Shown here piece by piece: positions 11,315 through 22,613 of a stretch of 64,000 bases of DNA. Source of the DNA: Malus domestica (taxonomy: Eukaryota > Streptophyta > Magnoliopsida > Rosales > Rosaceae); NCBI RefSeq assembly GCF_042453785.1, contig NC_091671.1, positions 8,812,001 to 8,876,000 of the forward strand. Direction: 5' to 3'. The notes beneath the pieces were generated by a model. The model did not search any database. It saw only the letters and a list, made by a program, of their open reading frames with translations, and was not told the origin of the DNA. The position numbers and the translations under genes are program-made. Position 1 is the stretch's first letter. Every line of letters begins with the position of its first letter.

Positions 11315-11993
11315 ATGGCAACAGCCACCTTCTACGGTGGCTCCGACGCCTCCGGAACCATGGGTACGTCACCAAAACCCTACATTTCCCCTTCAAACTC
11401 TTCACCATTTGCCTGAACTTTTCATTTTTCTTAATGTGCACAACAATGCCACATTCCTTTAAAGCGGAGAAACTTACATGCACTAGAAATGTCATTGCGT
11501 CAGTATCCTAATCACGTGCTGCATGCATTATGATTTTTACACGTAATGTTGCATTATTGAGTTGAGATACTGTAGCGCAATCCAACAAAACCCATCAAAG
11601 ATCTAAAACCATGAACTTAATCAAGCTCAATTATCAATTATCAATTAATTAACTACAACACTTGAATTTTTCAGGTGGGGCTTGTGGATACGGAAATCTA
11701 TACAGCCAAGGGTACGGAGTTAACACGGCGGCACTGAGCACAGCGCTGTTTAACAATGGCCTCAGCTGCGGAGCCTGCTTTGAGCTCAAGTGTGCAGACG
11801 ACCCCAGCTGGTGCCACTCTGGAAGTCCATCTATTTTCATCACCGCCACTAACTTTTGCCCTCCCAATTTTGCCCAACCAAGCGACAATGGCGGATGGTG
11901 CAACCCTCCTAGGCCCCACTTCGACCTCGCCATGCCCATGTTCCTCAAGATTGCCGAGTACAGAGCTGGGATCGTCCCTGTTTCCTACCGTAG
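11315..11993 (+). pseudogene. EXPA: Alpha-expansin, truncated at both ends
   Basis: Exon 1 (11315-11363) encodes ATFYGGSDASGTMG. A GT donor at 11364 joins it to exon 2 (11675-11993), which gives [69 protein letters not shown] and ends SYRR at a GT donor. Alpha-expansins loosen cell walls without hydrolysis. These exons make the family-45-endoglucanase-like first domain, and the cysteines, the ATNFCPPN motif and the FDL motif are intact. The intron sits at the known EXPA position. Missing are the signal peptide before ATFYGG (only Met-Ala-Thr precedes it) and the third exon with the C-terminal cellulose-binding (pollen-allergen) domain, which I cannot find in the following 1.6 kb. Both exons are free of stops, so the loss is recent or the missing exons lie elsewhere. 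A full family member has about 250 residues. Confidence 0.9.
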
Positions 11994-13654
11994 GTTAGTA
12001 AAGCTCACGTCTCTGTTTTTTATGCTCTGTTTTTGTTCTCTGTTTTCCTTGCTCTATTTTTAGGTTTGGTTATTTAGTTTATCCATTTGAAAGTAATAGT
12101 CTTGGATTTGGAAGTATTGGAACATTTTTTTACAAAATGAGTTACTATATTTTTACATCTATGTAAAGTGAGATTCGACTATGAGTTTAGAAAACTAATT
12201 GACCTAACTCACGTCGAAAAACAATAGTTGTAACTTTTTAACCCAATGAAATGTGGTTTCCAAAATTTCTACTTAGACCACTTTTCTCTCCAATATAATT
12301 GTACTGGAATTGGTTGTGTGAGTGTTTCTTTTTTCCTTTTTTTTTTCTTCTGATTTAATTTCTTTTCGTATGAAATAAATTAGACTACTTTTCTTTTTTC
12401 TTTAAAGCTTTTTGTGACCTTTCCCAATCTTGCGGGTCACACCTGTGGTACAAGTGAGTTGGATTTTGGTCTGAGTTTTAATTGCTTTCGCAGAATGTAT
12501 ATGGTTTCTATCGATCAAAATTCTATGGTATTTCGAACTTCTTCAATATCAAAAGTAAAAAATTTCGAAGTATCACATGTTTAATAGGACCATAGAAAAT
12601 CCAAACAATCTATTTACTGACCATGTGGAAAGAGCTCACTTGAAATTGACTTATTGCCCCAAATTCTTTATATTTCTTTTGGTAGTTAATGGGTTAGTTA
12701 ATTTCGGTTCTTTCAAAAATTTGAATTTTGCCCAATTGGTCGTAAATGCTGAAAGCAAAATAAGAATGGGCAGTAGGGAATATTTAACTCCCCAAAAACC
12801 TTAGGTTTAACATATGCCACTGTGTCATCCTTTGGCCTTACTCTTGGCCTTTTGTTATCCACTAGATGAGCATGCGCGTTCTAGGCGTGCACTGCATCAC
12901 TTCATAAGGATAAAACTAAGTTCCAAATTTAGTGAACAAGTGTAAACTGTGATGCAAAGGTCAGTTAGGTCTGTAAGTCGGCGTTGTGTGTCTGACTCCT
13001 TATTCAAGTTTGGGTCGAGTTTGATCCTCTTTTCCTAGACTCATAGCTTAGAATACTTATAAAATTAACAGAAGAGAGGGAACATGCTAAGGAAACTCTC
13101 TCAAAGTGAGACTTTAGAGTTAATTCTTGTGTCAATATAAACAATCTGTCATTTTACAACTTAACGTTAATTTTCATGTCAACATTATAAAATATTTTGA
13201 AAAAAATATAAGATAATAAAAAGTTCACAAAAAAATTTACTTTTGAGAAAGTAATCTCAGCATTTCTCGAGAACAGAGTTGCTAAATTCGACTTATAGTT
13301 CACTAAACTTGCATTTAGCCACCAAACTTGGCTTTTTTCCTTGGATTTTGCTCTTTGGTCGACGGCAAGATCTGCACCGTACGTACTTTTTGACCGGTAA
13401 ATCATACGATCACACAGTACGATGCGCATGTGGTTCACAGTTCCCTACGTACAAAATCAAAGACCATTCCAAAGCACAGCCCCTAAAATTCCGACACTCG
13501 TCGATCAACGTGAAAAGACCAATTTAGTGTTCAATTTGATTGGCTCATTTAATCATGCCCGCCGTAAAACACGGTCCGCGATCCACGTTGGCACAAACCA
13601 ATTCAAAATTCCGAACATACCGTCATTCTTGTAGCGAGTATTATTTCTCTTTCT
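11994..13654. other. DNA downstream of the expansin fragment, no gene seen
   Basis: I looked for the missing expansin exon (RVPCRKSGGIRF-like) and did not find it. The stretch is AT-rich and has no other recognisable exon or element. Its right edge, about 13625-13663, resembles the sequence at 33000-33030 and marks the start of a duplicated segment. Confidence 0.45.
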
Positions 13655-14238
13655 TTTGTTTTCAGGTGAATTACATACTTAACTCCTCATATTTGAGATT
13701 TATTACAATCTCATACAATATCTTTAAAACATTTCATTTTCATACCTTACCTACTATTTTATTTAAATATAGTACTTCCGTTACATTTTTCATCTATTAA
13801 TCCGTTAAAAGCTGACGTGACTGACACATTTGTACCACGTGGCTGACACCTGTGTGCCATTTGGCAAAAATAATAATTTTATAATTTTGTTTTTAAAAAA
13901 ACCTGAATCTTCTTAATAAAAAAATTAAAAAAAAAAAACTGAAAAACCCAGAACCCACCCCACCTTCCGGCAACCCCTCAAGAGCCTCCCCAACCACCTC
14001 CCTCCCCTTCTTCCCCAGATTCCTCACCTGTGCCCACCCCCATCACCCACCCATTCTCCCACCCCCTTCTCCCCACCAGTGTGTCCAAAAAACCCACCAC
14101 CTCCCCCTTTTTCCTGTCCTCATCTCCTAAAAATAAGATCTTGGGCTCACTACCTCTCTCTTTCTAAAACTCAAACACCCCATCAATCAAAAACCCAACT
14201 TTTCTTTTCTTTTCGTCCAAACAGACCCTCCAAATCCA

Positions 14239-14500
14239 AATGGATATGGCCCCATAGGAGCTCCAATTTCTCACCATCTCTGACATCCACAGAGAATCCA
14301 CCTTCATCCCCAAACAGTCCCCCAAAACCTTCTACCTCATAACCCTAACCCTTATATTCCCTCTCTCATTCACCATCCTCACCTACTCCCTCTTCACCCA
14401 CGTTCTCCTTCGCCATCCTCATGTTCTGCTACAATCTCATCTTTGTCGGCTTCCTCGTCCTCCTCATCCTCGCCATTGATACCCAGAATTCCTTTCTGCT
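14239..14500 (+). pseudogene. Captured fragments of a plant multi-pass membrane protein gene
   Basis: Two pieces of one gene are visible. At 14239-14400 the frame reads MDMAP, a stop, then ELQFLTISDIHRESTFIPKQ, SPKTFYLITLTLIFPLSF and a further hydrophobic run. At 14421-14500 it reads MFCYNLIFVGFLVLLILAID. Both match my memory of a plant family annotated as polyadenylate-binding protein 1-B-binding protein (a membrane protein of unclear function that starts MDLAPEELQFLTI). The middle of the gene is missing between the pieces. About 100 bp of CT-rich leader sequence upstream appears to have been captured too. A TAG replaces a Glu codon after MDMAP. The fragment is in the sense direction of the plus strand and could be transcribed from the element, but it cannot give the full protein. 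Confidence 0.7.
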
Positions 14501-14740
14501 CCTCCTTGTACCCAAAACCCAGCTTTTTTGGTTGATTACAAATAATTTGGCTTTTTGGGGTGGGAGAAGGTGGGGGTGGGGTGGGATGGGTGATGGGGGG
14601 ATGGGTGATGGTGCAGCCACCGCTTCCACCGCCGAGGGCATTGAGGTTCATCTCCGCCGCTCATTTCCGATTAGATTTTTTATTTGTTTTGTTTGGAGAT
14701 TTTGATACTATGAAATTGGATATGGGCAAGTCACGTACAA

Positions 14741-14803
14741 AATGGGATTTGGGGATTTTGGGGATTTTGGAATTAGGGATTTGGGGATTTTGGAATTAGG
14801 GTT
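14741..14803. repeat. Short G-rich tandem repeat inside the Pack-MULE
   Basis: GGATTTTGG and GGAATTAGGG units recur several times in 60 bp, with two near-copies of GGGATTTTGGAATTAGGG. Confidence 0.7.
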
Positions 14804-15191
14804 TGTTTTGGTTTGAGAATGGATTGGAAGAAAGAGGGATTTTGGGGTTTGGGTAGAAAAGAAAAGAGAGGAAGTGGAGGAAAGTTGAGAGCTGGTGGTT
14901 ATGGAGATTGGAGGAGATGGAGGGTCGGGTGGAAGAAGGGGGGGTTTTGTGTTTTTTTTAATTTTTTTATTAATTGTTTGGCCACATGACACAAATATGG
15001 CAGCCACGTGGCACAAATGTGGCAGTCACGTCATCATTTAACGGTTTAGTTAACAGATTTTCTAACGGATGTATGAAATTGAAATAAAATGATAAGTAAA
15101 TGTATGAAAGTGAAATGTTTTAAAGATGTTGTATGAGGTTGTAATAGATCTCAAACCTGAGAGGTTACTATGTAATTTACCCTTTGTTTTT

Positions 15192-15857
15192 TGTTGGGTA
15201 AAATAGTCTTGTGCATTCACCAAGCAATGGTTCCCATTGTCATTATTCTTTTCAGACTTTTACTGCCTTTGTACCTCTTTTCTACTATTCATAACAGTTG
15301 AAACCCATACCAATAACTATGAAATTTACTCGCAACATAGAACTACTCAAACATGCAATTTACTCACCATACCTAAGTTTGTTGAATGTGGTATGTTACG
15401 GATCCTCTCAATCGGACCTTTGCACTCTACCTTTTCGGCTCTCTCTCTCATTCTGTAATGTTGCAAGATGATCGGACGCATGAATACTTTCCAGTTCATC
15501 CTCTAGAGACCAACTTTGAAAAAAATCAACTAAAAAAAAATCGTTTAACCATTTAATTAACGTTGTCAAAATTTCAATATTTAAGTGAAAAATATGGTTC
15601 ATTTATTTATCAGATAACAGTTAGATGACAACATAAGTATGAACTACTTCGGTTTTTGGAGAAGTTGGACTTTAAAAGGTGACATATAAATAGACAATTC
15701 GGATTATTGTACAACATTAAGATAAGAAAAGGAAAGAAATTTCGATAACTGGCAACACCAGGCTTTACGGAGGTAGTGACAATCTCCAACTGCAAGTGCA
15801 AGTCCAATAAGGGAGGATCATTTCGAAACTTGACATTAAATAATCCCCTTCAGTGTT
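15192..15857. repeat. Segmental duplication, copy 1 (paralogue at 33030-33600)
   Basis: From TGTTGGGTAAAATAGTC onward this stretch matches 33030-33600 through landmarks such as CAATCGGACCTTTG, TTGCAAGATGATCGGAC and CATCCTCTAGAGACCAACTT. The copies differ by scattered substitutions and one longer indel near the end. It leads directly into the kinase fragment in both places, so the duplicated unit comprised this spacer plus the kinase piece. No gene lies in the spacer. Confidence 0.9.
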
Positions 15858-16740
15858 TTGTCATATTTATTTCTTTGTTCCTCAAGAAAGGAAAGGAAAG
15901 AAATTTCGTTAAGCACAATAACAAACTCTTATTTGCAAGTTTCATATGCTACTCTGCTAAGAGCTACTGATGGGTTATCTGAGGCTAATTTGATTGGTGC
16001 TGGAAGTTTTGGGGTTGTGTACAAGGTAGTTCTCGATGTTGATGATAGAGCTCAATTGGTTGCCGCCGTAAAGGTGTTTAACTTGTTACGCCATGGAGCA
16101 TCAAAGTGTTTTATATCTGGATGTGAGGCTTTGAGAAATATCAAGCATCGAAATCTCGTCAAGATTATAATTGCATGTTCAAGTGTTGATTCTCTTGGTA
16201 ATGATTTCAAGGCTTTGGTTTATGAGTACATGGAAAAAGTAAGCTTAGAGAAGTGGCTGCATCCACCGACTGATATTGAAGAAGCAAGAGAGGCACCCAA
16301 TAGTTTAAATCTTTTGCAGAGGCTCAGCATTGCCATTGATGTTGCTTGTGCTCTCGATAAGTCAATTATCTTCATAATCATTGTGAAACACGATAGTTCA
16401 TTGTGATGTGAAGCCAAGTACTATTCTTTTGTACAACAAGTCGAGTACTGGACATGTTTTTGACTTTGTTAGCTAGGTTTCTCTCACAACTGATCAATAT
16501 AGAAGCTTCAACACATCAGACGAGTTCCGTTGGAATAACATGAATAATTGGTTATGTGGTTTTAGGTAAATATTCACATCCTCTCCACAACATCCTTAAA
16601 AAAAAAAAGAATTTGCATAATTCAACTATTTTGTTCTCAGTTTGCTAACAATATTTTCTGATGTTTGAATGGCAGAGTATGGTATGGGAAGTTTACAATT
16701 TTCAAGCAATGCTTGGGTCTTGAGCCCCCATGAAGTTTAA
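15858..16740 (+). pseudogene. LRR receptor kinase fragment (kinase half only), copy 1
   Basis: The reading frame gives [19 protein letters not shown] (end of a membrane segment and juxtamembrane), [20 protein letters not shown] (glycine loop), AAVKVFNLL (ATP lysine), IKHRNLVKI and YEYMEKVSLEKWLHPP. It then shifts frame after ACALD. Beyond the shift one can still read HCDVKPS (catalytic loop) and an intron donor at the same place as in the intact gene at 42125. The second exon begins EYGMGS and decays. The LRR ectodomain is absent, and the expected first transmembrane residues have no upstream coding match. Lys replaces Gly in YKG (YKVVL), and DFG has become DFV. It is a non-functional derivative of the XA21/EFR-type receptor family and the uninterrupted version of the copy split by the LTR element at 33700. 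Confidence 0.9.
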
Positions 16741-16759
16741 AAATTAAGAAAACTTGATA

Positions 16760-17040
16760 TGACTAGTGATTGTTACAATTTAAAAAAAAAAAGAAAACTA
16801 ATGAAAAGAACTTAAAAACTTCGAATGTTAACCAAAAATCATATAGTAATTTTATTTAATGATTAGGACAAAACTCAAAATAAAACCAATCCAATTAAAA
16901 TGGTCCTAACAATGAATTTTCAATTTTGCCCCTTACAGCATGCCCTTCCCCGTTTAATGTCTCTCTCCCCCTTTCTCGATCCTCCATCTTTTCTCTGCTA
17001 TTGCTTTTATTTCCAATTCAATTTCACTTCCTCCATTTTT

Positions 17041-17080
<40 letters not shown>

Positions 17081-18763
17081 CCCAATCTCTTTTTCATTTT
17101 CAATTCGAATTCTGCCGGTTCACAAATCAATTGAATCATCGAATTTGATAAGCCCCAGGCAAGCGGCTCAGTATCGAGCCTCTGAAGCTCAGTATTTCCT
17201 GTCAAATAGTACGCTCTCTTCTCGTTTCGGTTTCTGATTTCGTTCCTGATTTCAATTCACGGTTTCTTCATTTTGTTATTGAATTTCTCCAATCGAATTA
17301 ATGATGAAGGTGAAGACTCCGGCAACCAGAAGCTGGAGTTGCTAGGCTTGGAGGGCAAATGACAAACGAGGAGGTCAAGAGCTTGAACAAACGGTTAGAG
17401 CTGTTTCTTCATGCTTTCGCTTTTCAATTTGTTAGGTGCTTCATTTGGAACCTCCTTTTTAATATGAGGGGATGAGTTTTTATTATCTAATTATCTCGTA
17501 AAATTTCTTTTAATTACTTTTCTAGTACAAATACATCTTAAATAGTTTATCGCAATCATTCAATTTCCATATGGTTTGACCTCTTTTCATTGTTGACGTG
17601 GGATTCTATCTTTGTGAATGTTGATCTATCCCTAATGAGTTTTTAACTCGATTAAATTATAATACTATGTTTGATGTGTTTTGGATGGAATGACTGGGTT
17701 GGGGCTTGTGGTTTTCAAATTTCAATCCATGAATTGGAGGACGAGTAAATGGTTTTCAAATTTCATTACAGGAAGTTGTATTTGGGAATAGCATTGCATT
17801 GTTGTTATGAATTCTAATCTTGATTCTGAACAAACAATCAAACAAAATCGTCAAATGTTTTTACATTTTTAGGATTGTTGGCAAATTGCTTAGCTGAGCA
17901 GGATGCACCAGCCTTTTCCTGGGCGACTCGCATTGCCTCACCTACATTTAGGTGCCTGATCATAGTTTTCTGAGACCTTTCTTTTTCCCTTTTGTTGTGG
18001 TTTGGATTGGGGGATGGTGTTTGTCTAAGCATTTAAAAGGTAATTGATATCCCATGGTTGACATGATAAGTGAAATTATTTTGGAGCTCAAATGGTAAGC
18101 TTGTGGATGAATGGTTGATATAATGGACAATTTAAAAAGTTTGATCCTTATCCTACCTTAACAAATACGTTCATTCTTATTAGTTCAAAGCATTCAATCC
18201 CTTTAGACTTCGGTCTTGGATCAGGAGGAATTTTGATCACAAATCTATTTGCCTTTATGGTCACGGTGATAAGTTAGAAAAGTTATTTATCTTCTGGTTA
18301 CTTGTTATCAGCTTTACATTGCCAACGTGGGTGGGTGTACGGTGGGTGGGTGTGAGAGGGCTCGGGAAGAGGGAGGTCCGAGAGTGAAAGGGAGAGTACT
18401 TGGGAGGGAGAGACGGGAGAGGAATGAGAGTGATAGAGAGTTGAGGGAAAAGTAAGACACGCGGCCAAATGGGAGAGGGGACCAACATGGATGGGTCCCA
18501 CAAACACAGATAAAATATACAATATTTAAAATATCCCTCAAGATTCGTAGTTTCATAAGATCTTCGTTTTAGCTCCAAACTGAGATCCGTTTGTGCCTAC
18601 GCGTTTGTTCTGTCGAGAACTACAAGGATACGTTGAGAGAATGGATCCTACGTCTCTCTAACCAAAGGCCAACGATAATGAAAAAACTTTGCCTCTAGGG
18701 CATTTTCGTCAAACCATGTTTTTAAAATTAGTAAAATTGTAAATGTAGGGACGGATTGTCACG
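16760..18763. other. Intergenic region with leader-like and unassigned open stretches
   Basis: Around 16925-17320 there is a CT-rich leader-like sequence with a CT microsatellite, followed by a short open stretch starting ATGATGAAGGTGAAGAC that I cannot assign. On the minus strand, 17838-18032 encodes a stretch ending VGEAMRVAQEKAGASCSAKQ plus FANNPKNVKTFDDFV, which looks more protein-like than its surroundings but matches no family I recognise. The part 18260-18560 is purine-rich low complexity. Confidence 0.4.
17045..17079. repeat. CT dinucleotide microsatellite
   Basis: About 17 uninterrupted TC units in a pyrimidine-rich stretch. Confidence 0.95.
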
Positions 18764-19360
18764 TAATTTTCAAGTAGAACGCACAATGGTTTAGTAAACC
18801 TTTCAAACACCCAACAATATAAGAACAAGCTCATCAATGCATCAATACACATGCTATATAGGAAAAAGGAAGATATAAGAGATTTTGCATATTCAAGATG
18901 AAATATGAACAAAGACAAAGAACTTGACATTAAAAAAAAAACTGATTAACTTTCAATTTCTACCGATATTCTGTTCCCTATTAATATGAGATGGTGTACA
19001 AAATCTTCAACCTAATCAAAATTTCATACCCACATGAATGGTTGATGACTCTTTAGTCAACCTGCTACCTGAATCAAGGTCAGACTAAAACATGTTCTAC
19101 AAAAATGTATAAAATGGGTTTTCACATTTCGACTCCATGAAATTGATTTCTCTCTTAAACCTAATGAATTGCCTAAATGGCTCAATGATATACACAAGTG
19201 TGCACCTGAACATGAAACTCCACATGATGCACACAAAAACTCAATTCAAATCCCGAATACCAGTTGGGTCCTACAATTTGCAAACAAACAATGTCAAACA
19301 CGGAAAACATTGAGAATTTAATTAGCAATCGGCTTGAACACCAATAATCAATTTACTTAC

Positions 19361-19612
19361 AGGCACACGCCGAAACGCTTCGTCAATCTCTTCTTTTGTG
19401 AGACCCTTCTTCTCGAAAAAAGACCGCCTGTAAACAACAAGAGAGAGCCCCTAACTTTCGGGTGTGAAAGGAATTTCACAACATTTTGCACTTGTTCCTC
19501 CCTCATTGGTTCGGAATTCACAAACACCGACAGTGTAGAACTTTCCTGAGCGGGCTCTACCCGATCATCTTGCTGACCCACAATTATGAGTTGAGCAAGC
19601 CCTGCTGCTCAA
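19361..19612 (-). pseudogene. PEX14: PEX14 exon (peroxisomal import docking protein), frameshifted
   Basis: On the minus strand the exon reads VFVNSEPMREEQVQNVVKFL, SHPKVRGS, then after a frameshift YRRSFFEKKGLTKEEIDEAF and RRVP before a GTAAGT donor. This is the conserved N-terminal domain of PEX14, the peroxisomal membrane protein that docks the PEX5 cargo receptor. The acceptor is a CAG just above 19612. One short indel between KVRGS and YRRSF breaks the frame. No other PEX14 exon follows. The same exon occurs at 59915-60166 in copy C2, with matching lesions, so the break predates the duplication. Confidence 0.9.
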
Positions 19613-20254
19613 GTTAACAACCACTATTATTATTTTCACATAAATTAGACTGCAGTTAATTTTTCAGAAATTGTGATTTCTTTCATAGGCCATCAATTCA
19701 TTCAATCAATTCCACCAGGAACTAAATTTCCCTAAGCAAATTTTCAGTAAATTAACAAAAAGAAAACAATAATTTACATAACTAATAGAATATTCAAATT
19801 GTTCATTAAGTTTGCAATTGCATACTTCCTCAGAAACTATATGGACAATAAATAATAAAATTAAAGTAGAAAATGAAACAAAATTTAAGGAAATAAGAGA
19901 GAGAAAGAGAAACAGAAAGAGAGAGATGGCACCTGGGTTCTGCTTTTTGTCCTTCATGATGTTCCTAAGTCCAACTGAATCACTCAGCAGGCAGAAAAAA
20001 TACAAGAAAAAGTTAAAAAAAATGAAAAAATATTCAACAAAAACAGAATAAAGGCTTCTAATTGACAATAAAAAGCTTCTAATTTAAGGAAATCAGCCAT
20101 CAGCAGCATCTCGGCCGGCCTCTTATTAACCTCAAACAAGAACACAGTCCTTCATACAAATCTCTGTTAATTTGATTCTATGAAGCAAAATCCAGATAAG
20201 ACTTGAACATAAAAGCAAAAACTCATCGAATCAAAATCAGCAATGCACAAACCC

Positions 20255-20446
20255 CAGTTTTTGTCCATCTTCTAGTACCTTTTGCAGTCGCTCTTCAAGC
20301 CATCTCTAATGATGGTCAGAACCATCTGCAACTCCTGTTTATCGGTGGAAGACTGGTCGAGATCGTCTCAGGCTTCTCGAACTCTTCCTCGTCCTTCACT
20401 TCCTTGTGGTCACGAGGGTAGCGCCCTCGCCGTCGTTCACGATCAT
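20255..20446 (-). pseudogene. SAHH: S-adenosylhomocysteine hydrolase fragment, frameshifted
   Basis: Reading leftward from 20446 the three frames together give MIVNDGEGATLVT, KEVKDEEEFEK, then STDKQELQMVLTIIRDGLKS and KRY. This follows the adenosylhomocysteinase segment LIVDDGGDATLLIHEGVKAE through to STDNAEFQIVLTIIRDGLK. The enzyme clears S-adenosylhomocysteine in the methyl cycle. The active-site DDGGD motif has become NDGEG, and at least two frameshifts and stops are present. Only about 60 residues of a roughly 485-residue protein remain. Its partner copy at 60850-62240 is split by a hAT element. Confidence 0.85.
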
Positions 20447-20620
20447 ACCGGGCTTACAAAATGAGAAAATAGCAAAGAGAAAAGGATAACAGACTAAGCA
20501 AACAGGGAAAGGGATTGCAGTCGGGGTAAAATCGGAAACTCGCTGCTTGGCCCAGTTTTATTGGACTGGTTTGATTTTGAATTTGTCCTAACCATTAAAT
20601 AAAGTTAATAAATAACTTTT

Positions 20621-21065
20621 GGCCAAATTGGATTGTTCATCCCCGTGGTCAAAGGACACTTGCATGATGACCCCCGTGGTGAAAAAACTAGGAATTAAAT
20701 CCCTGTGATCTAGAATGTTAGCAAATTTAGTCCAAAAATAAGATTTTTGTTAAAGGACTGTTAAAAGTTGGGGTAAAACTGTATTTTCAGTTCCAATTGA
20801 CATTGAATTGGGGCTTTTTTTTATTTAAAAAATTAAGCATTATTTTTTTTGTTAATTGTTATAAAAAAATTATTTATTTTAAATGTTAATTGGAGCTGAA
20901 AATACAGTTTTACCCATACTTTTAATAGTCATTTAACAGAAATCTTACTTTTGGACTAAATTTGCTAACATTCTTGACCACAGGGGTTTAATTCCTAATT
21001 TTTTCACCACGGGGGTCATCATGCAAGTTTCCTATGACCACGGGGATGAATAATCCAATTTGGCC
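20621..21065. mobile_element. MULE-type MITE, 445 bp, long inverted repeats
   Basis: The ends are GGCCAAATTGGATTGTTCAT and its reverse-complement partner, with similarity extending about 190 bp inward from each side (including CCCCGTGGTGAAAAAA and CAAATTTAGTCCAAAA). Only a short AT-rich loop lies between. A perfect 9-bp duplication, ATAACTTTT, flanks it at 20612-20620 and 21066-21074. The matching place in copy C2 (about 62355-62375) has no insertion. With such long arms the transcript would fold into a near-perfect hairpin. Confidence 0.93.
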
Positions 21066-21139
21066 ATAACTTTTTATTAAAATTCAAAATTTTAAAACTC
21101 GTTTTATTAATTTTCCTTTGAAAAAAAGGTTTTTTGGAA

Positions 21140-21796
21140 GGTTGTAGGTCAGTGGTGGGATTGAATGGATGCCACATTAAAGGTTCACATCCAGGAGAGA
21201 TTTTTCAATGCGTTCGATACATTGGATGATACACAAATGTGTCACTATACAAATGGTGGGATATGTGTACTAAAAAGTTAGTAACTTAAAAAATAAAAAT
21301 TTTCACTACTTCCATTAAAACACGTAATGTACCACTTTTGTACTCATCACAATGAAAAATTTCTCCACAATATGTGGTTGATTTAGCAAAACACACATGT
21401 AAATGTAGAAGGTGGGATCTCACTGGAATTCCTTGTGCCCATGGAATTGCTGCAATCTATAGAAAGGAGGACGATCCATACAAGTGTGTTCATTCTTGTT
21501 ACAAGAAAGCAGCATACTTGAGAGCCTAGTCCTTATATCCATGCCATGCCTAGTCAAGAATTTTGGCCACCTACAAATCACCAACCCGTTGCACCTCCAA
21601 AGTATTATAAGCAAGCTGGTAGGCCAAAGAAGGTGAGGGCAAGAGAGCAAGCTGAGCCACAACCACCATCAACCTTAAACAAATTGCCTAAATGCTTCAG
21701 CAAGGTCACTTGTGGAATGTGTGGCAAGAAAGGTCATAATCGTACAACACGCGGGAAGAGGCAACGACAAGCTTCACAGGTTAAAGTAGCTTAATG
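21140..21796 (+). pseudogene. Mutator-like transposase remnant with SWIM zinc finger
   Basis: The start of the transposase core is recognisable (GLNGCHIKG-like, from GTGGGATTGAATGGATGCC), but the catalytic middle is gone. Further on, CKCRRWDLTGIPCAHGIAAI is the SWIM-type CxCxnCxH zinc finger of MuDR transposases, followed by YRKEDDPYKCVHSCYKKAAY. After a frameshift comes a basic proline-rich tail with a CGMCGKKGHNRTT zinc knuckle (21546-21794). Stops after YLRA and elsewhere make it non-functional. A further C-terminal stub (about 23160-23355, KRGRVKQNARGKS) follows two inserted elements. Confidence 0.88.
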
Positions 21797-21861
21797 GTTT
21801 CACTTATCGGCATTTTTAGTCACATATGGTTGTTATAAATTGGGGAAGATCATCTCATAGG

Positions 21862-22613
21862 TAGGGATGGGCAAAATATCATGTCCATTTAAACTTCACG
21901 GTTACGGTTATGGGTATAATCGTTTATCCGTGAAATTTAAATAAGTGATTATGGATATTAACCGCAGTTATAAACGGGTAACCGTTTACCCATTTATTTC
22001 ATAAATGGATGGTTATGGCCACGTTGATTGCCATTTGGCTGCTGCTGCTGCTTCATTATTGTTAGTATTTTTTATTATTTCTGGTGATGATCCGATGGTG
22101 TTCGTAAATGGTGAGCTTTTAGTGATTACTGTTTATGAAATTTTAGTAGTGGTCTGAGGGCTCAAAACATCATTTTTTTTTTTGCTCTGGTCGACCATCG
22201 TGTGAGTGACTGCCTAATTTTTTCAATAAAAATAAATTCTATTAATTTGTTATACATGGGTTAGTAGATAGAAAAATATTATACACATGGGAAAAAATGT
22301 GGATAACCTTTCTTACGTGTAGACGGGTGAAAAGGAATAACCTTTTGTTATGTGTAGACGGGTGAAAAATGAGTAATAGTAAAAAAAAAGATAAACGGGT
22401 TAAAAAGGGTAAATTGGTAAAAGGGTATTAAATGATTACGGTTAAATGGGTATGCGGTTATGGGTATGGTTAACCGTTTATAAATGGTTATGGGTATGAG
22501 TATAACCGTTTAGACAATTATCTAATAGGTAAATGGTTATGCGGGTATGAGCATAAACGGTTATGGATAAATAACCGCGGTTACCCGTCCGCTATAACCG
22601 TTGCCCATCCCTA
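21862..22613. mobile_element. hAT-type MITE, 752 bp
   Basis: The element starts TAGGGATGGGCAA and ends with TTGCCCATCCCTA, a 13-bp perfect inverted terminal repeat of the common hAT TAGGGATG type. A perfect 8-bp target duplication, CTCATAGG, flanks it at 21854-21861 and 22614-22621, as hAT elements produce. The interior has no transposase. Both subterminal regions are packed with direct and inverted copies of GGTTATGGGTAT and AACCGTTTA, which could serve as transposase-binding repeats. It is inserted in the tail of the MULE transposase remnant. Confidence 0.95.

Larger units (their letters stand above)
13664..15182. mobile_element. Pack-MULE: 1.5 kb element with ~200-bp terminal inverted repeats and a captured host gene
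   Basis: The left end AGGTGAATTACATA and the right end, reverse complemented GGGTAAATTACATA, begin inverted repeats that stay alignable for about 200 bp, including ATCTTTAAAACATTTCA and the GCCACATTTGTGCCACGTGG region. A 9-bp target duplication flanks it: TTTGTTTTC at 13655-13663 and TTTGTTTTT at 15183-15191. The paralogous segment near 33021-33040 has TTTGTTTTC followed at once by TGTTGGGTAAAATAGTC, so it is the unoccupied site. No transposase is encoded. The interior carries a host gene fragment (14239-14500), which makes it a Pack-MULE. Confidence 0.92.

Noticed and set aside
18261-18578. Three overlapping minus-strand open frames of 74-105 codons
   Set aside because: They are frame shadows of one CT-rich low-complexity stretch (PSLPP, LSLP runs) without a conserved motif.
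21862-22613. TTATGGGTA-like repeats considered as telomere-like DNA
   Set aside because: The units are irregular and occur in both orientations inside a bounded hAT MITE; they do not match the plant telomere TTTAGGG.
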